A stretch of DNA of 64,000 bases from Colias croceus. Lineage: Eukaryota > Arthropoda > Insecta > Lepidoptera > Pieridae. The translations under genes were made by a program, and so were the position numbers. Location: positions 9,302,501-9,366,500 of the forward strand of contig NC_059544.1 of NCBI RefSeq assembly GCF_905220415.1, written 5' to 3'. Positions 1 to 15,700 of this stretch are shown here, piece by piece; position 1 is the first letter of the stretch, and every line of letters begins with the position of its first letter. A model generated the notes under the pieces. The model worked only from the letters and a program-made list of their open reading frames with translations. It made no database searches and had not been told where the DNA came from.

Positions 1-1312
1 AATTTTTACATATTTATGTGGACAATTTTGGGACATTTCTGTTTGTTAGTGTTTTTAATTATTTCTTACACAAATATGATTGGTTAAAGGTACTTAACAC
101 CCTGTAAAATTTTATGTACTGATTAAAAAATAGTGGTGTATATACCTACCTACCTATGTACTTGTTATTCAACATGCATTCCTTACGAGAATTTGCCTTG
201 GTTATCCTAAAATAACATTCAAGCTAGGTCCTTTTTAATTTTGTTTACCTACCAACCAAAAGTAGAAGTATAAAACGACAGGTGAATAAAAAAGAGTTAA
301 AACTACTCTACAATCTAGGTACATGTGTTATGTGTAACCTATTTATCTATCAACAAGAGTATTCAGTATTCACAAACAGTATTTTTAAACGAAATTTTAA
401 TAAACATGCTAGTTATAAACAATTTAAAAAATCTATGCTCGATCTGATAACGTGAATGACCTCTTATCTTCATCCGAGTAACGTTTTGTTAACAGTTACC
501 CCGCGGTTGAGTAACCTCGTACTTATAGGTAACCTTGCAACTGGCGCCAGTGAATCATCTAATTAGCAATTACTAGATACAGTAAACAATTGTACTTATA
601 AGTACAAAAGTAAGTACATTGATAAATCTATCGTCAAGTCATCTTAGCTAGGAGGGAAAGAAGGAAAAGTATTTTGATTTTTACAACATTTTGAACAGGT
701 ACATTATTGTCAACTTATAAGTTATAACTAACCTACATAATATAGAATAGACACCTACGTAAAGTAAGTAAACTAAATAATGTACAGCTGGTCATAATGT
801 AATACACTGTACGTTCAACGCATTCTGTTTTTTCAAAAAAGTCCGTTCATAAATCGTGAGGTTCGTAAAACGCAGCAAGTGATTTTTCATTTAGCAACAG
901 GAAATCGTTCAATTTTTTAATAAATCTTTGTTACCCTAGCTAAATGGTAATTTAATAAATATGCTGTACGTTTTCATTTGAACAGTTGCAATAACGAGTT
1001 ACACAAAACGTCTCATATAGGTTAACTGCAGACGAGAACGGTCACGCTCCATCGGTGACTCACGATATGTGAATCATTGTAAAAGTGAAATCAAGTTTCT
1101 TATCAGAGGAAACTGCTTGAGATATGTTTTGCATTTTCTCCATTATACCGCTATATCGTAACATATAAACATGCAATTATCTAGCGTAAAATGCGTCAAG
1201 GTTGTAATAAAAATACAATGTTGTAATTACAATACACTCAGTTTACGGTATAAGGAAAGCTTACATTCCTATCATGGGTTGTATGCAATGACAAATGAAT
1301 TCATATGTATAA

Positions 1313-1481
1313 CTAGCGGTCCGCCCCGGCTTCGCCCGTGGTACATGTTTACGTTTTCTCTACATAAGAACCATCCTCGTACTTCAAGGAATATAATAAA
1401 AAAAGAATTATCGAAATCGGTTCAGCCGTTCTCGAGTTATGGAATTACAACGAAAAGTGGCATTGATTTTTATATATTAGA
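1313..1481 (-). mobile_element. Helitron-like element, subfamily c
   Basis: On the minus strand it begins TC after A and ends CTAG before T, with a GC-rich stretch near the 3' end (cgggcgaagccggggcgg). The body matches the copy at 26100-26269. No coding capacity. Confidence 0.65.
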
Positions 1482-3455
1482 TACGGTGATGGCACTTTTA
1501 TTTTATTACCTTCGCAGGTCACTTACTCATGTTAAAGATTCCAATGAAAATGTAGATAGATTAAACTTTGGACATAGAACATATATAGAAATTAGTATCT
1601 AGGACTCTACATAGTAAGGAATCTAAGTAGAATCGGACATAGGTAGTACAAAGACAAATGTTTTACAAAATATATGTGTTTCACTATTTTGCTGAAAAAT
1701 AAAAATTATGATTGTTTATGGTATTTTGCTCGTATCGCTATCACTGCCGTAGTTTTTGTGAAAATGTAATACCTACGGTACAGTAAAATAAAATAGTGTA
1801 TACCATAGCTAATTTTTAAATAACGAGTTGATTGGAATAATGGCATGACTAAAAGGACAAAAACCTTATTCAATATTTAATAAGTTTTAAGCAGAAAACT
1901 ATTATGAGCAGTAAATTTTTCCCATCTTCTTTTCTCTTCTAAGAAATATAACTACTAATGCATAACTTAAGTACATTACATTACAAGGAAGTAGTTTATG
2001 ACCCGTTAAAATAGTATCAAATGAGCAAAACAATTTGCACAACGGAAGTCAGGGATCGCATCCCGTCTGCCCGTGATTACCTACCGATAGCATAGTCTGT
2101 GCCCACACGCGTGAAGATATTATCTGCGTAGCTAGAATGTAATTTTGTATTTGGAGGGAAAGTTGTTTAAGGTTAGAATAACCAGGTTTTAGGGAAACAG
2201 AATGTCAATTGTCAATTTGTCACCTATTGTAGCCTGGATGCTGTTCATAAAATTTGCACTTCAAAAAGATAAATAAGTAAAAACTAAAAAAAAATGTGTT
2301 CTTATTCTATCGATAATTAACATCTGGGTGTACGTAGAGTATTGGTTATGATGAAAATAACGTAAGTAGTACATACATACTCACTAGGTACATAATATTT
2401 AGGTAAGGAAATTGATGATACAATCAATGGATTGGACAACGCTTCAGTCCGCAGGTTCTTCATTTAGTCTATTTGCTCTTGAGCTTGACTCCGGCCGTTT
2501 ACCCTGTTAGCTCTACATAATATGTACATCATACATCATAAGTAAAAAAAAGTATCGTGGAACTTCAATCGGGTCAAGTAGGTAATCAATTGGAATGGTC
2601 ATTCTTGTGTACCTCAATTCAATTACCTACATACCCTAACCAATTTAATATAATTATTGGTTTAAACAAATTCAACGAGCATCCGTAAACATACAAAGTA
2701 ATAAGATTACTACAAGCGAAAATAATTACCAAAACCAATAAATAAATTGGTTTAGAATAAGTTCTAACATAAGTTTACCTAAGAGGCTTCGTTATATTAT
2801 TTCACTAATTACTTAGTAGCCACACTTTATATTGCCCACCGGAGAATAGCAGAATACTCAGAAGTTACTTAAAGCCATTGTTAAATGTTATGAAATGTTA
2901 ATACCTTTGCTGAAGTAACAAACAAATAGCACACAAAAAATTAGGTACCCACCTAACATAAAATAAGCAAGCAGGTTTCTTAATTTATTCCGATGTAAAA
3001 ATACCTTATAAACATAATTGCGAATTTTAAATAATGTTTCTGTTTTTTTTAGTTATCGAAAAACACAAAAAGTGTTAATTAAATTAGTTTGATACCATGT
3101 ACTTTCTGACTTCCTTATCACTATCGGATATCCGTATAGAACGAATATTTACAAAATATTTTACTCATTAGTCACACGTATACCTACTAGTGTCTTATCA
3201 TGTCACATGTTTTCATAATAATAATTTACACCTTTATAGAACTGATTCATAAAATATGATACTTCCTTTAGCTTCTGTTTACTCATTACTGTTTTGATAG
3301 TGACTAAGTAGCGTAATTTCGTGTTAAAGTGTAAATGCAAGAGCAGACTGATAAGAGATATTTTTAAAAAGAGAACAAACAAAAAACACACTCGAAAAAG
3401 ATAAATTCATTAATTGATGTATTCCTTGATAAGTGTACAAACTTAATATACTCTA

Positions 3456-3670
3456 CTAGCTTTCCGCCGGCGGCTCCGCTCGCGGTTTCAAAGAAAAACT
3501 CGCATAGTTCCCGTTCCCGTAGAATTTCCGGGATAAAACCTATCCTATATTACACGTAGATAATGTAGCTTTCGAATGGTGAAAGAATTTTTAAAATCGG
3601 TCCAGTAGTTTATAGCCTATTCATTACAAACAAACAAACAAAGTTTTCCTCTTTATAATATTAGTGTAGA
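3456..3670 (-). mobile_element. Helitron-like element, subfamily a
   Basis: Minus-strand copy running from TCTACACTAATATTATAAAG to a GC-rich segment and GGAAAGCTAG. The shared interior is gttcccgttcccg...ttccgggat. It matches the copies at 20854, 37489, 50762, 52701 and 54986. Confidence 0.65.
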
Positions 3671-3967
3671 AGTGTACAAAGTTTGAAAGGGAAGGAAGTC
3701 TATAACTTATAAGGTACGCACAAGAATAAAAAAAAAAATATAATGGAACAGTGCAGTAAAAATACTGTCTCGTCAAAGAGCGTTTGATGGCAGAGCGTGT
3801 AGATACGATCTCTATTAGCATCGCTTCATGGTATACGCCTGTGTTCTGGAGCGTGGGAATTTGCGGTGAATTTTAGTATACTTTAGTTTAGTTTTGAATT
3901 AAAATGTACAAGAGATTCTCTGGTATATGTTACTAAAGATTCTGATAACAAAATAATTTTTCAATTC

Positions 3968-4025
3968 GAGACAGTAGTTCCTGAGATTAGCGCGGTCAAA
4001 TAAACAACCCTTCAGCTTAATATCT
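3968..4025 (-). mobile_element. Fragment of Helitron-like element, subfamily b
   Basis: Only the 5' portion remains, with gagattagcgcggtcaaa followed by cttcagctt. This matches the 5' end of fuller copies such as 61361-61519. Confidence 0.45.
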
Positions 4026-7000
4026 AAATAATTAGGTATCTACCTACATCTTTAAAAGGTATGTAGCTTGTAGAGGTAGATTCAAAATCTATTTTGATGA
4101 TCTCATCCATGAGCATTAGTTTTGAGTTAAAATTTTCTTGTGATAAGTTGTAATTTGTGGTTGTACTCTACATTATAGAGTTTATTATATTTCCTATTAA
4201 GTTTTGTGCGACTTAGGCTTTTTATAAAATGCAAAGGGAATCTATTTCAATAATAATGTTATTCTTACAAGAACTGAAAACCAATCGTGTGAGCGGAACA
4301 CGGCTTGCGAATTACCTGACTAAAATATTAATGTTATTAAAGGTTCATGACTTTTCAACAAGGACACCTTGCGATGACGTCATTACTACTTATATGCTAA
4401 GGAACTGAGGACATAAAAAAATTCTTAATGTTATTGAGAAAGTAAATTATAGATGTGATGTAAGCTCTATATTAATCATGCTTCTTTTCGAACAAGGTAG
4501 GTATAACTTATAAATTGTACATATACTTACCCACAGTTTTATTATTGTTAGTTCCCTGTATTCACATGCATGCATAGATACCTACATTCAGAAAATATCA
4601 CACATTATCGGGCGCTACTAAAGGAGGAAACGTCGGGAAAGTAGGAATGCATCCAAATTTCTGGAAACAGTATTTTGGCAGCATATTAAACTTTTCTCTT
4701 TAAAGGAAGAATTCACATTTCCGCTGGAAATAATCTTCTTCCATACCAAATGAATGCCAAATACGCTCAGCAATAAATTTTCCAAAAATAATACATTTAT
4801 CTTCTTCACATCTCTAAATTTTACATTGAAAGTTAAAACCCATTCTTCTTGGCAAAGATTGGTTGGATAAACGTGAGTGGTGACTGTCTAAGGTCATATT
4901 GTTATTCGATAGCATTGTGGTGTAGCTGCATAGATATATCCGTTATACAGATATAGCTATATTGTGTTAACAACTGCAAAGTGCAGTGGAAACGATTGCA
5001 CAAGCCCCCAGCGGAGGAGCGAATGTCTTGCATAACTGATACTTTGTATATTCTGTTTATATTGTTATTTATAAACAGTCTCATTGTTAATTTGTGTTTG
5101 ATGAAGCAATGAAGGTAGAGAATTAGAGAGATGATAGGAATTTGAGACTTGGGAGAAACGAGATTACCTACATGGGGTTATTTTTTGTTATGGGACGTAG
5201 ACACCCAATCTCTAGGTATTATGCTCGATTTTAGGATTCTATCTATTTGTCATTGTGTATACCTGCTGATCTACGTGATAGCGTAACGCGCATTCCCTAA
5301 CGATTAGTACCTTATCTTAACATTGTGCTGATAACCTACATTTATGAAATAAAACGTAAACTGTACACTTAAACATCATTAGGAAAAATAGTGCGTAGAC
5401 ACTATTTTTTCATGAGTCTCTTGGATTATTCCCTTCTCGAGTACCTACTTATGATGCAGATTCAAGTCCATATCGGTATTAATTATTATTATTAATTACT
5501 TAAACCATTAAAAAAATAAATTCCCACAAAGTATAATTCAAATAAAACAAAATAATAACTTCAAAGAGTCTTATCGTATATTTTCATAAGAATATAGAGT
5601 AGATTATATTTTCTAGAGCTTATAATCAGTTTGATTCAGTGTGCAATACTGAATGCATACAATAAGTATTTGAGTTTTTTAATATGCTCATTTTCAGCAC
5701 TGTGTGAAAGGGACAAACGATAATATACTACAACTACTTCGTACCGTACTTGTGATTCATTACATTATATCACGCTAAATTATTAGCAAATTGGATAGGA
5801 TCCAACAATATGTTTCTCTGACAAACTATTAACAACTTGAAAGTGCAATTCTATTCCCCGAAGATAGCTTAAATTATTTCTCCAATTAGAAATCGTGTCG
5901 CAAAGTGCTAGATGCCATATAAATTAGTGAACAAAAAGCCAGCCGTGACAATGCTTGCGGTAGACATTTGGCACGGCGATACCATCGTCGCGCTCTGCTT
6001 GCAGTCGTGAAAAGCGCGACAATGCTTTCAGATAGTTTATCTAATCGTTTATTGTAGTTTAGTTTAATTTTACATAGCCACATGCTTGATTATAGGATGG
6101 CCTATCACTGATGTGACACTTTGTTTCTCGTCAAGTAGTTTGCCTCTAGTTCAACTTTCAACAAATTCAACTTTGTAATGGCAATTGCCGAAAGACTAAC
6201 ATTGAGGTGGGTTTGTTGCTATTTGAAAATTAGCTAAAAAACTAAATATCTAGTAAGACAAAGGTTTACAAAAAGGTACAAAATAAAAAGTTCCAGATAC
6301 ATATATACATACAGAGAAGGTAGAGGTCCTATAAAATAAAATGGGAATACTAACAATTTTTTTTATTTCTAATGAGTTTCTGCTTTCATCAAAAGATGTT
6401 TTCTCTGTTGGTAAGAAAAGTGTTTGAGTTTTGACTATAATATTTGAGTCGGCTGCTGAAAAGGGACTGAAATATTAAAATCAATACGAATTGCTTGCGA
6501 TGCTGACCTACCTCGATACGGTAGTTCTACCGGTATTATGAGAACTTCCTTTCACCGTTTTTTCAATAGATTTAGCAATGATGTAATAATTTCACGCCAC
6601 CGTTTAATATTTCAATTCTTACTTAATAAGAACTTTTCAATGTGAATAATCACTGATTATTAATCAGTCAACAGTACGTGTTTTATGTGTTTGTATTATT
6701 AAATAAATAAAAATAATAACTAATAATAAGTAGGTATTTCAATCCGCTCCGGCAAAAAATATCATCAAGATCTTCCTTTATAAAAAATCAACTCATAAAT
6801 TAATATTCAATTCTGGTCGTAACGAATTGTCATCCGATCACAAATACCATCACATAATGCGTTATGAAGCTTTGTTTAACACTTTAACATTCCACACGAT
6901 GTATGGAGCATGATGAACGGAAGTCGGTGGAACCGTGAACAATAGACTAATGTACAACAGCTCATAGGTGGCTTTAGTTTTGGTCCTTCGAGGATATTTA

Positions 7001-7443
7001 GCAAAGGCAGATAAACTAGATTAATAAATTTTGTTTAGTAAGCTATTGTAATCAATTTGGACAAAAAAGATCTGGTTTTTCTACGTACTATAGACGAGTT
7101 ATTAAGCGAGAAATTAAACTAGTCGCGAATTATGTGGAAATTCTTATTCTATAAATAGATCTTCATCATGTTTTATTGTCATATTTCGAAAGCATATTTC
7201 ACGTAAATGATAATGTAATTTATGCATTATTTTCTGAAATATACGAAGAATAATGTAGTGTACAGACTAAGATTGATGAGGGTTGTTTTATTACATTGTT
7301 TATTACTGAAAGTGAAAGTCACGACATGTCATCAAAATCTCATCTGATTAATTTCCTTGAAAATTGCAAACCGCTGCGCGCTGGTCTCCTAATATACCAC
7401 AAATGATAAAACTAAATCGGTATGCTAAAAGGTATAGCTAAAA

Positions 7444-7660
7444 AGTGAAGTCCCATGTCCCCGTAGTGGGGTAAGGGGCAGATGCATTATGCATACATCT
7501 GTTTCACTGATCGATTTTTCTTTAGGGACAAGTAGGTGATCAGCCTTCTGTGTCCTACCAGACCGAGACATTTTTTTTTTCTTCGTCTCCACCGGGAATC
7601 GAACCCAGGACCCCTCGGTTCTACGCTCACGCGTCAACCACTGTACCAAGGAGGCGGTCA
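7444..7660 (-). mobile_element. tRNA-derived SINE, copy 1
   Basis: Minus-strand copy with a tRNA-like head. The A box is in TGGTACAGTGGTTGACGCG and the B box is GGTTCGATTCCC, followed by an A-rich run and a conserved tail. It is flanked by an 8-base target-site duplication atagctaa (7435-7442 and 7660-7667). About 217 bases; the same family occurs at 34646 and 56949. Confidence 0.8.
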
Positions 7661-9714
7661 TAGCTAATTGGACATTTATTATTTTTGGGGAAATGACGAG
7701 CATGTGGGATTCTTACCCACTAAAACCTCCTCGGTGGCCAGACCCAAAGTATAGTCTCCGGGAACTCTATTAGAACGCATCAGAAACCGTAACCTATTCA
7801 TGGAAGGTATTTGCGAGTATAAAACTATTTTCTCGGTACGACTTATAAAAATAACCTATCCAGTATACACTTATAGCTTTTACAGATGCCTGAACCAGTT
7901 TTTATCTATATAAAACATCAGCTTTAATTTATATTTCATATATATTATGCTAAGGTAGTTATACATTTTCATCCTTGAATCATTTACATATTTAGTTCAT
8001 GTATATTTAAATCAGGTAAAACACGCGACGGTAGAGCTTCTAGACGGAGCTTATAAATCCTTCGAACTTTCTAGAGCATTCACCTTACCGTGTAACCGAT
8101 AAAACTTTAACGAACAGCTTTATTTGTTGTCTGTAGTAAAGATTGGACATATCTACAGGATATAATATCCTATAAAATATTATGTATGGATGTTTGTTGT
8201 CAAAGCTTTGCATCGAGAAGGGTTCTTTCTAAGGGTTCTTTGTAATAATAATCACCGGTAGTTTTGTATATTGTCAATTGTCATACTATGATATCCTGGT
8301 AATAATATTAGGTATCTAATGCAAGATCTGAATACTCGAATGTATTTCCTAATTTCTAATTTCCCCATCATATAAATTGTTTTTATTTTATCTGTTATAA
8401 AAATATAAATGAAAGTTTATAAGACTTTTGACAGAAGAGACATGTAAACGAATTCGTTCTGTGTAATAAAGTGGTAATAAAGAAAGGTAAAAATTTTCCT
8501 CATCAGTACTTTTTTCTATGGATATTTAATAAATGTTCATTTCTAAAAAATAGCCAAATTTAACGTTATAGTAGATAGTAATTTATCGCTACGTGACAGT
8601 TGGTCACTCGTACGTGACAAAATGAATGGGGTGCATCAAAAGGCAGGAAACCAGCCAAGTGCAAGGGCATGGACAGATGCGTGTGCGCATTCTGAATGAC
8701 GTAATGTGTGAGGCCTTCAATAGTCGATAGATTATGTAAATCAGGTTTGAGGTTTGATTGAGTCATGAACTTTTAGAATTTTGTTTGGTGCTACTGGACT
8801 AAAATTGATCCAAATAAGATAGGGAGAAAGACCCTGTGATTGATAAAATAATTGAATAATCCAAACTGTTGATTTTGGTATTTAGGGTTAAAGCTTTCAA
8901 ATGCTTTATAAATATTATTGATTTAAAAATCCAAACTGTTTCGATATTCGATTACAATATTTATCTCCAAGAAAAATAATTGAATATTTATTTCACAAAA
9001 TATTCGGCTTTGGTTATTTCCTATATTTCTTTATGGGTGCCAAATCGATTATCCGCACAATCGCAGACAATGTTATTGTTTCGGAAACTATTAATTCGAT
9101 CGTGATGAAAGCCATCCGAGCTGAATGACCGGACGCGGACAGAAGTTTGTAAAGAAGACGTTATAAACAAAGGCAATATTGCAGTTTTCGTACTGTGATT
9201 CCGGTTTTGGGTAGATAAGGCTGAATTGGGTTACGAATTTAAAGTTTTCTGGCGGTCGCATTGCTACATTATTTTTAACATTGAGTTGAACACGGATATT
9301 TCGTAAATCCTTGCTTGTAAGTTTGTAACTACGATATTTTCGCGCGAGGATAGCTTTGGCTTTAGTGAACTCATTGGCGTCGTGGACAAGGATATAATTA
9401 GGTTATATATGTTTTGCGCGGAAAGAAAAGATACAGAAACTATAGCTCGAATTGTAAGAGGTATATAGTTGTATAGTTTAGTACTATGTTATAGTAAAGT
9501 CACGTAAGAGGATGAAAACGTGAATTCAACGCAAATAATTTAAACTTGCAATATACCTAATTGTTATCTACACCAGTTCTGCGTAAACCCACTAATATTG
9601 TTTATTATTTAATACATAGTTTGTAAAAGACTGAAGTACGATGCTATCAAGTCATAAGGTGACAAATCATAGAGCAAAGGCAATGTAATTTGAACTTTAT
9701 TTCTTACGTTACAG

Positions 9715-12700
9715 GGTCAAAATGGAAGTAAGATAACATTCACCAGTACAGAAGAGCGGCAGACTTCGAAACCATTTCCAGACATACGGCTAGTTGATGG
9801 TCCGTCCATTTTAGCGGGAAGAGTACAGCTGTTACATCGCGGGCAATGGAGATCTGTGTGCACGAACTCGAGAAAGTGAGTTGCTTATTTTTTGATTTCA
9901 TTGTAGATTTTGATACAAAGTTAGAAGTATTATTGTTATGATGAATTGTTTATTATAATAAATTTGACAAATTATAATAAATTTGAAAAAGCTTATAACT
10001 AGACTGTTCTTCCTTTTATAGGTAATAAGTTTTTTTTCTGCAAAATGTATGAATTAAAATATTTATCCCGTAATAAAATAAACAGTGCATGTTTGCTTTT
10101 ATATAACGAAGTACAAACAATAACATTAAAGTTTACGAGTGCTAACATTGTTTAAATAAAAAGGTCATATTATTCGCTTTGTTGTTTTACAGTTGGACCG
10201 TTAACGACATGGAAACGGCGTGCAGACAATTAGGCTTCATGGGTGGAACGTTTTACAATTGGATGGACCGGCAGCCGGGCCGGCGCGCGCGGCTTTTGTT
10301 CGAAGAGCCCAAGTGTAAGGGCATGGAATACGATCTCTTCCAATGTGATTGGCAGTCACGACAACTCGGCTCCGGCGTCTGCGACTATCACCCGGATCTC
10401 GCTATACAATGTTTACCTCATCACGATGACAACGAACTTAGAAATTACGGCGTGCACTGGCGGGGCCTGCGCTTCGAACACGCAGTCTATGAACGGATAC
10501 TCACGGCAGAGAATACGCTCTATGTACCCACCTCGATGTCGAGACTTTCCCACGTTATTGTCAAAAATGCGGGCTTAGGTAGAGACAATAATGCAACGAG
10601 TGCCTTAGACGTCATTGGCGTACCTCCCGTGATGGACGATATCGAAATATCAAATAGCGCTTTTAATGCTATCAACGTGACGTCACCCAATGCTCCCATA
10701 GTTATTAATAATTGTACAATACAAAACAATAGAGGTTACGGCGTTTATGTAAATTCTACTTACGGCATGACGAGGATTGAGAATTGCCTGATTCACGACA
10801 ACGGTGGTGATGGGGTCAAATACGTGGTGCACGAATTGAACATCGACGAACGATTCGATAGAGCAGAAGTATTCGATTTGTGCACCCTCGCATCCACACC
10901 TAGTCAAACATTCCCCATTGTCATGTCCTTGGAACAATCAAGATATTCAAACATGGAACGTGATTGTCATCAAAAATTTTATACGCGACCCGATCACGTA
11001 CTGACGTTAAGTTTTATAAAGATTTTAACCAATAGAAACGATACAGGCCACATATACATTTACGATGGATTGACTGCTGATGATAAGTTATTGATGTCCT
11101 TTAATATAAGAAACCACACACGACCGCAAAGTATAACATCTACAAGAAGTAGAATGTATGTAAGATTTCACGCAGACACTAGAACAGATATAACCGGATT
11201 TATAAGGTTAACCTCAGGAATTAGTAAAACATATGACTTAAACGTTACAGACTCGATAATATCAGATAATAATGGCAGAGGTGTCGTTATAGAAAATTTA
11301 AGATCACAAATTCATGTACATCGTACGTCCATTTCTAACAATAATCATGTTGCTGGTCTTCAAGTAGTTAACGGAGCTGGAGATATCAATATAACTGAAA
11401 GTAGAATATCTTTTAACCAAGGTGATGGTATTAATGTAACAGTTACTGGGGGTAACAGAAACATATCAAGAAGTATAATAAGTTCAAACCAACGATATGG
11501 TATCGCAGTATGGATAAATACAACGCAAGAGACAGAATACATACCTACAAATCAAACTACTGTGGTTGAATATTCAGAAATATTCAAAAATTTAGATATT
11601 GGTATTTTACATGGAAATTACTGTGGTGATAGTTGGGTAAATATAACAGGAAATTGGTTTAATTCAAGCGTAGAAAGCACAATTGATGTCGCAACATGTT
11701 GGTTACTTAATGATCCTGTAAAATTATTAAATCTACAAATTGGTCACAATCGATTCTATCAAAACTTACGTGTACCTATAAAAATTCAACCGGCACTCAA
11801 TGTGATGAGTAGAATAGAATATAACTATTTTGAACATGGAGAATATGGAGCTATTGTAATTTTAAATAGGGTTGAAGGAAAATATTTAGAAGAGTTCGAA
11901 AAGTTACCATCGAGATTTGTTATTCAACATAATTATTTCTTTGGTAATAGAGGACCATTTGTAGTGAATCTGGGTCTATCTCCGTATAGTGATATCCAGT
12001 ATATTTTATTTTCAAGAAATTATTTACGAGATAACAAAATAAGAGAACAATTTGAATCTATCGATGGTACTCCACAATTGACACCGAGGAGTAGAGTTGC
12101 AGCAACAATAGTTTTAGCATCAAGTAATATAGACGTATTCAGAAATATTATTAATAATCCAGAAGCACAATATGAAATTGGATCTCACGTAGAAGACCAG
12201 AGCAAAGTACTGAATTGTACATACAACTGGCTTGGGTATGGCGAAGAAGAAAAAGTCTACAACAGATTATTCCACCGAAAAGATAGATTTAATTTAGCTA
12301 AAATTATTTATATGCCGTATTTATTACATAGTAGTAATCCTGGTGCAACACAAATAAATTATAATTCACTCTATGTGCCCCAATTTAATGTTCCTGGATC
12401 GAACATTGTTGGTGGAGAAGTAGAAGGTATAGAAATACTGAGACAAGGAGAATATGATGTGGTGAAAGATATAAACATTCGCCCAGGTGGTAAATTAATT
12501 CTTCAATCTGGAGTCACGCTTAAATTCCCCCCAGCTATTGGTATGATGGTAGCCGGAAAATTAGACGCAAGAGGCAAACGACCGAATGATATTTCTTTAA
12601 CATTAAAGGAAGAGATTATTATGAGTAATGATACAATATACGAAACTGATCCGGAAGTAGATCCCACGACACCGGGTTACATGGAGCCAGTTATACCAAT

Positions 12701-15700
12701 AAGACTGCTAGGTGGTAGAACTCAATACGAAGGAAGACTACAAGTCCGTGTAGAGGGCAAGTGGGGTACCGTGTGCAATTATAAATGGAATATTATTAAT
12801 GCAGCCTTAGTTTGTAATCAATTGGGGTTAGCATTAAATCCCGATGATTGGTTCTTAGAACCAAATGAAATACCCAGTGCTGGTATAACAGAAGATATTA
12901 TTTTATCGAATGTAGAGTGTACTGAATTTGATAATGATATAACAAAATGTAAAGCCGAAACAGTTGATAGTTTTGAGAATTCATGTACTCATGAAAATGA
13001 TGTTGGAATACGTTGCTACGAAACCAGTTGGGCTGGTGTTAGATTTAGTGTTATAGCTGAACGGGCAGATTTACAATATGTAACTATTGAGAAAGCAGGT
13101 CTTCTTGATTATTCATCGAATTTATTTAAGCCAGCGCTTCAAATAGACTTTGCAAGACATGGTTTAGAAAGTGTCAGGATTGTGAATAATTATAACGATG
13201 GATTGGGAATACTGTATTCAGATTTGTATGGTGCTGATGCTGTAAATACTGTAAGAAATTCAGAGTTTAGTAATAACAAAGGAAGTGGAATCAGCTTTAG
13301 ACAACTAGGTCTTAAAGTGTACAGTTCAGTGATTGAAAATAATAGGATAGCTGGTATTTTCCATAATCCACATCTAACCGGCCCCCAACAGAGAGAAATA
13401 GCAGGATGGTTTAATTTAGATCCCAGTTTCAATATGGATGAATCGAGTTATCGACCTATTATGATACCTGAATATCAAACAGATATATCTCTTGCAAACG
13501 GGGAGACTAGACACATAGTATTTAGCAAACAATTTGGAGAAAAAATAGTTAAAACTTATAATATAAAGTGCAATCCAGGATATGTTTTAGGACTACAGTT
13601 GTTGAATCCGATTCATAATTTCTCTACGGAAAGTATCTGTATTTATGACTCGCAAAATATTCACGAAGGAAGTACTATATGGTGCCTAGATCGTGATCTA
13701 TCCACCTTTCCTACTACTAGTAATAGTTTTGGTGTCGTTTTGAAATACGATAGTGGTATAAACGCATTAGGTGGAGTAGTTTTAGTTGTCAGCACAATAG
13801 TTGCGCCTGTACAAAATGTACGAAATAGAATTATTAAAGGACCCGTTCCCACACTTCATATAACTAATACCAAAATTAAAGGAAATACAAAAGGTGTTAT
13901 GGCGTTGTATTATAACCGATACTTAAATGAACTCGGGGATCATTTTCTTAGAAAAGCCAATGAAACAATCAAAATTACAAACTGTGAAATAGCTCATAAT
14001 AAAGAAGAAGCTATCTATATCAATACCCCGTTTTGGGACATTCATGAAAGTAATATTACAGAAATAACATTAATGATAAACAGTAGCTTAATTACAGATA
14101 ACGGAAGAGGAATTTATCATTTTGCTAGAGATTTGAGAAGCTCTAATAATTTGTACCACTATGTTCTTCAGGATAATACGTTTGAAAGAAACATGAACGG
14201 TGGATTTGACATAAGCCTTCCATATGTTTGGCAATATAACGAGAACTTCACCCATTCAGTTTACATGCATAATAATACCTGGCGTAACAATTACAATTTT
14301 GCGGTTGTCATAGATGGCCATTTTGCCGAAGTTAATCTAACCAAGAACATTTTTACTGACAACGTTTGTCGATATGGGCTATTATCAATTCGAGGAATGG
14401 AAAAGAAAATGAAGATAGATGGCAATTTTATCGAACGAAATAATGGACAATACATGGTTCAATTTTACATGGACAGTCAAAGTGAAATCATGGGATTTGT
14501 ATACGCAGTTTTTGTTTATAATCAACTTAAAAATAATAAATTTTCAAATCAAATTAATAGGGGAGCTTTAGTGAGAAGCACAGATCCCACTTATGTCATT
14601 GGGTTCAAAGGTATTCAGAAAGTGAAGGTTTCTCGGAATTTGTTTGGCAACAATGCATTAAAGTATACGCTTGTAGCGGGGATTAAAACTGCTAAAATCA
14701 ATAATCTTTTAGATGTTACTGAAAATTGGTGGGGCAGTGCCAACGAGACTGAAATTAGAAATGAAATATTTGATTTTGATGATTGGAATAATCATGCTGT
14801 CGCTACGTATTTACCTTATTTATTAGAAGATAACTTTGACTCAAGTGTATCAGTTACCTTTAGCCCACATACAATAGTCGATATAAATGAAATTGGTGGT
14901 CGCGTGACCTCAGATATTACCTTGGATGGACGCATTGCTCCATATGTTATTAAGTCTGATATTACAGTTATGCCGGATGTTACGTTTACAATTAATCCGG
15001 GGGTGATTTTAGAATTTGCTCCGAATGTTGGAATATTAGTAATGGGAACTCTAAATGCCATCGGACACAGTCAATTGCCAATATTTATGAGACCTATCTC
15101 TCCGCCAAGTGATATTGAAAATCGAATTGAAAAAAGGGAAATAGGTCAATATTCACCCGATTATGGAAAACATCGACAGCAACGTCAACTAGAAACGCTA
15201 ATCGCTCAAGATTCAATTCGGCTATGTACAGGAAGAAATTGTTCAATAACTGATAACAACTATGACAGAAAAAATGAAGGCTTTTTGGAATACTACAACA
15301 AAACTACGTTACAGTGGGTCCCTATGTGTGATAGCCGATTTACAGAAAGAAATGCTCAAGTTGTTTGTCGAGAATTAGGTTTCGATCCTATAAACGTATT
15401 TTTTGCTCATGATGGAAGAGTTGAGTATCATAGCAACTCTTTGTCGAGGATTTGGTCTTGGCCAGAACCTTTGCAATGTGTTGGAACTGAAAACAGATAT
15501 GAGGACTGCCCTATTAGACTAAACGGACAACTCTATGGGCACAGACATGAATGCAAGTGGGATTCAGACTTTATTTTTATTCACTGTGGGAACCGAAATC
15601 TAGAAGATAATCTTGAATATTGGGGTGGGATAAGATTTGCAAATCCTGAATTTGAATATTCGCTTTACGAACATAGAATCCACGATCACCACACGCATGA

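Larger units (their letters stand above)
1..9714. other. Bark upstream/intronic DNA with no identified exon
   Basis: AT-rich DNA before the first recognised bark exon. It contains Helitron-like copies (1313-1481, 3456-3670, fragment 3968-4025) and a SINE (7444-7660), listed separately. I looked for a signal-peptide exon ending in phase 0 that could join the exon at 9715 and found none that I can support. The missing 5' exon(s) may be here or outside the window. Confidence 0.6.

Noticed and set aside
1171..1602. 143-codon plus-strand open frame
   Set aside because: It runs straight through the Helitron-like element at 1313-1481, has no recognisable domain and no splice or homology support.
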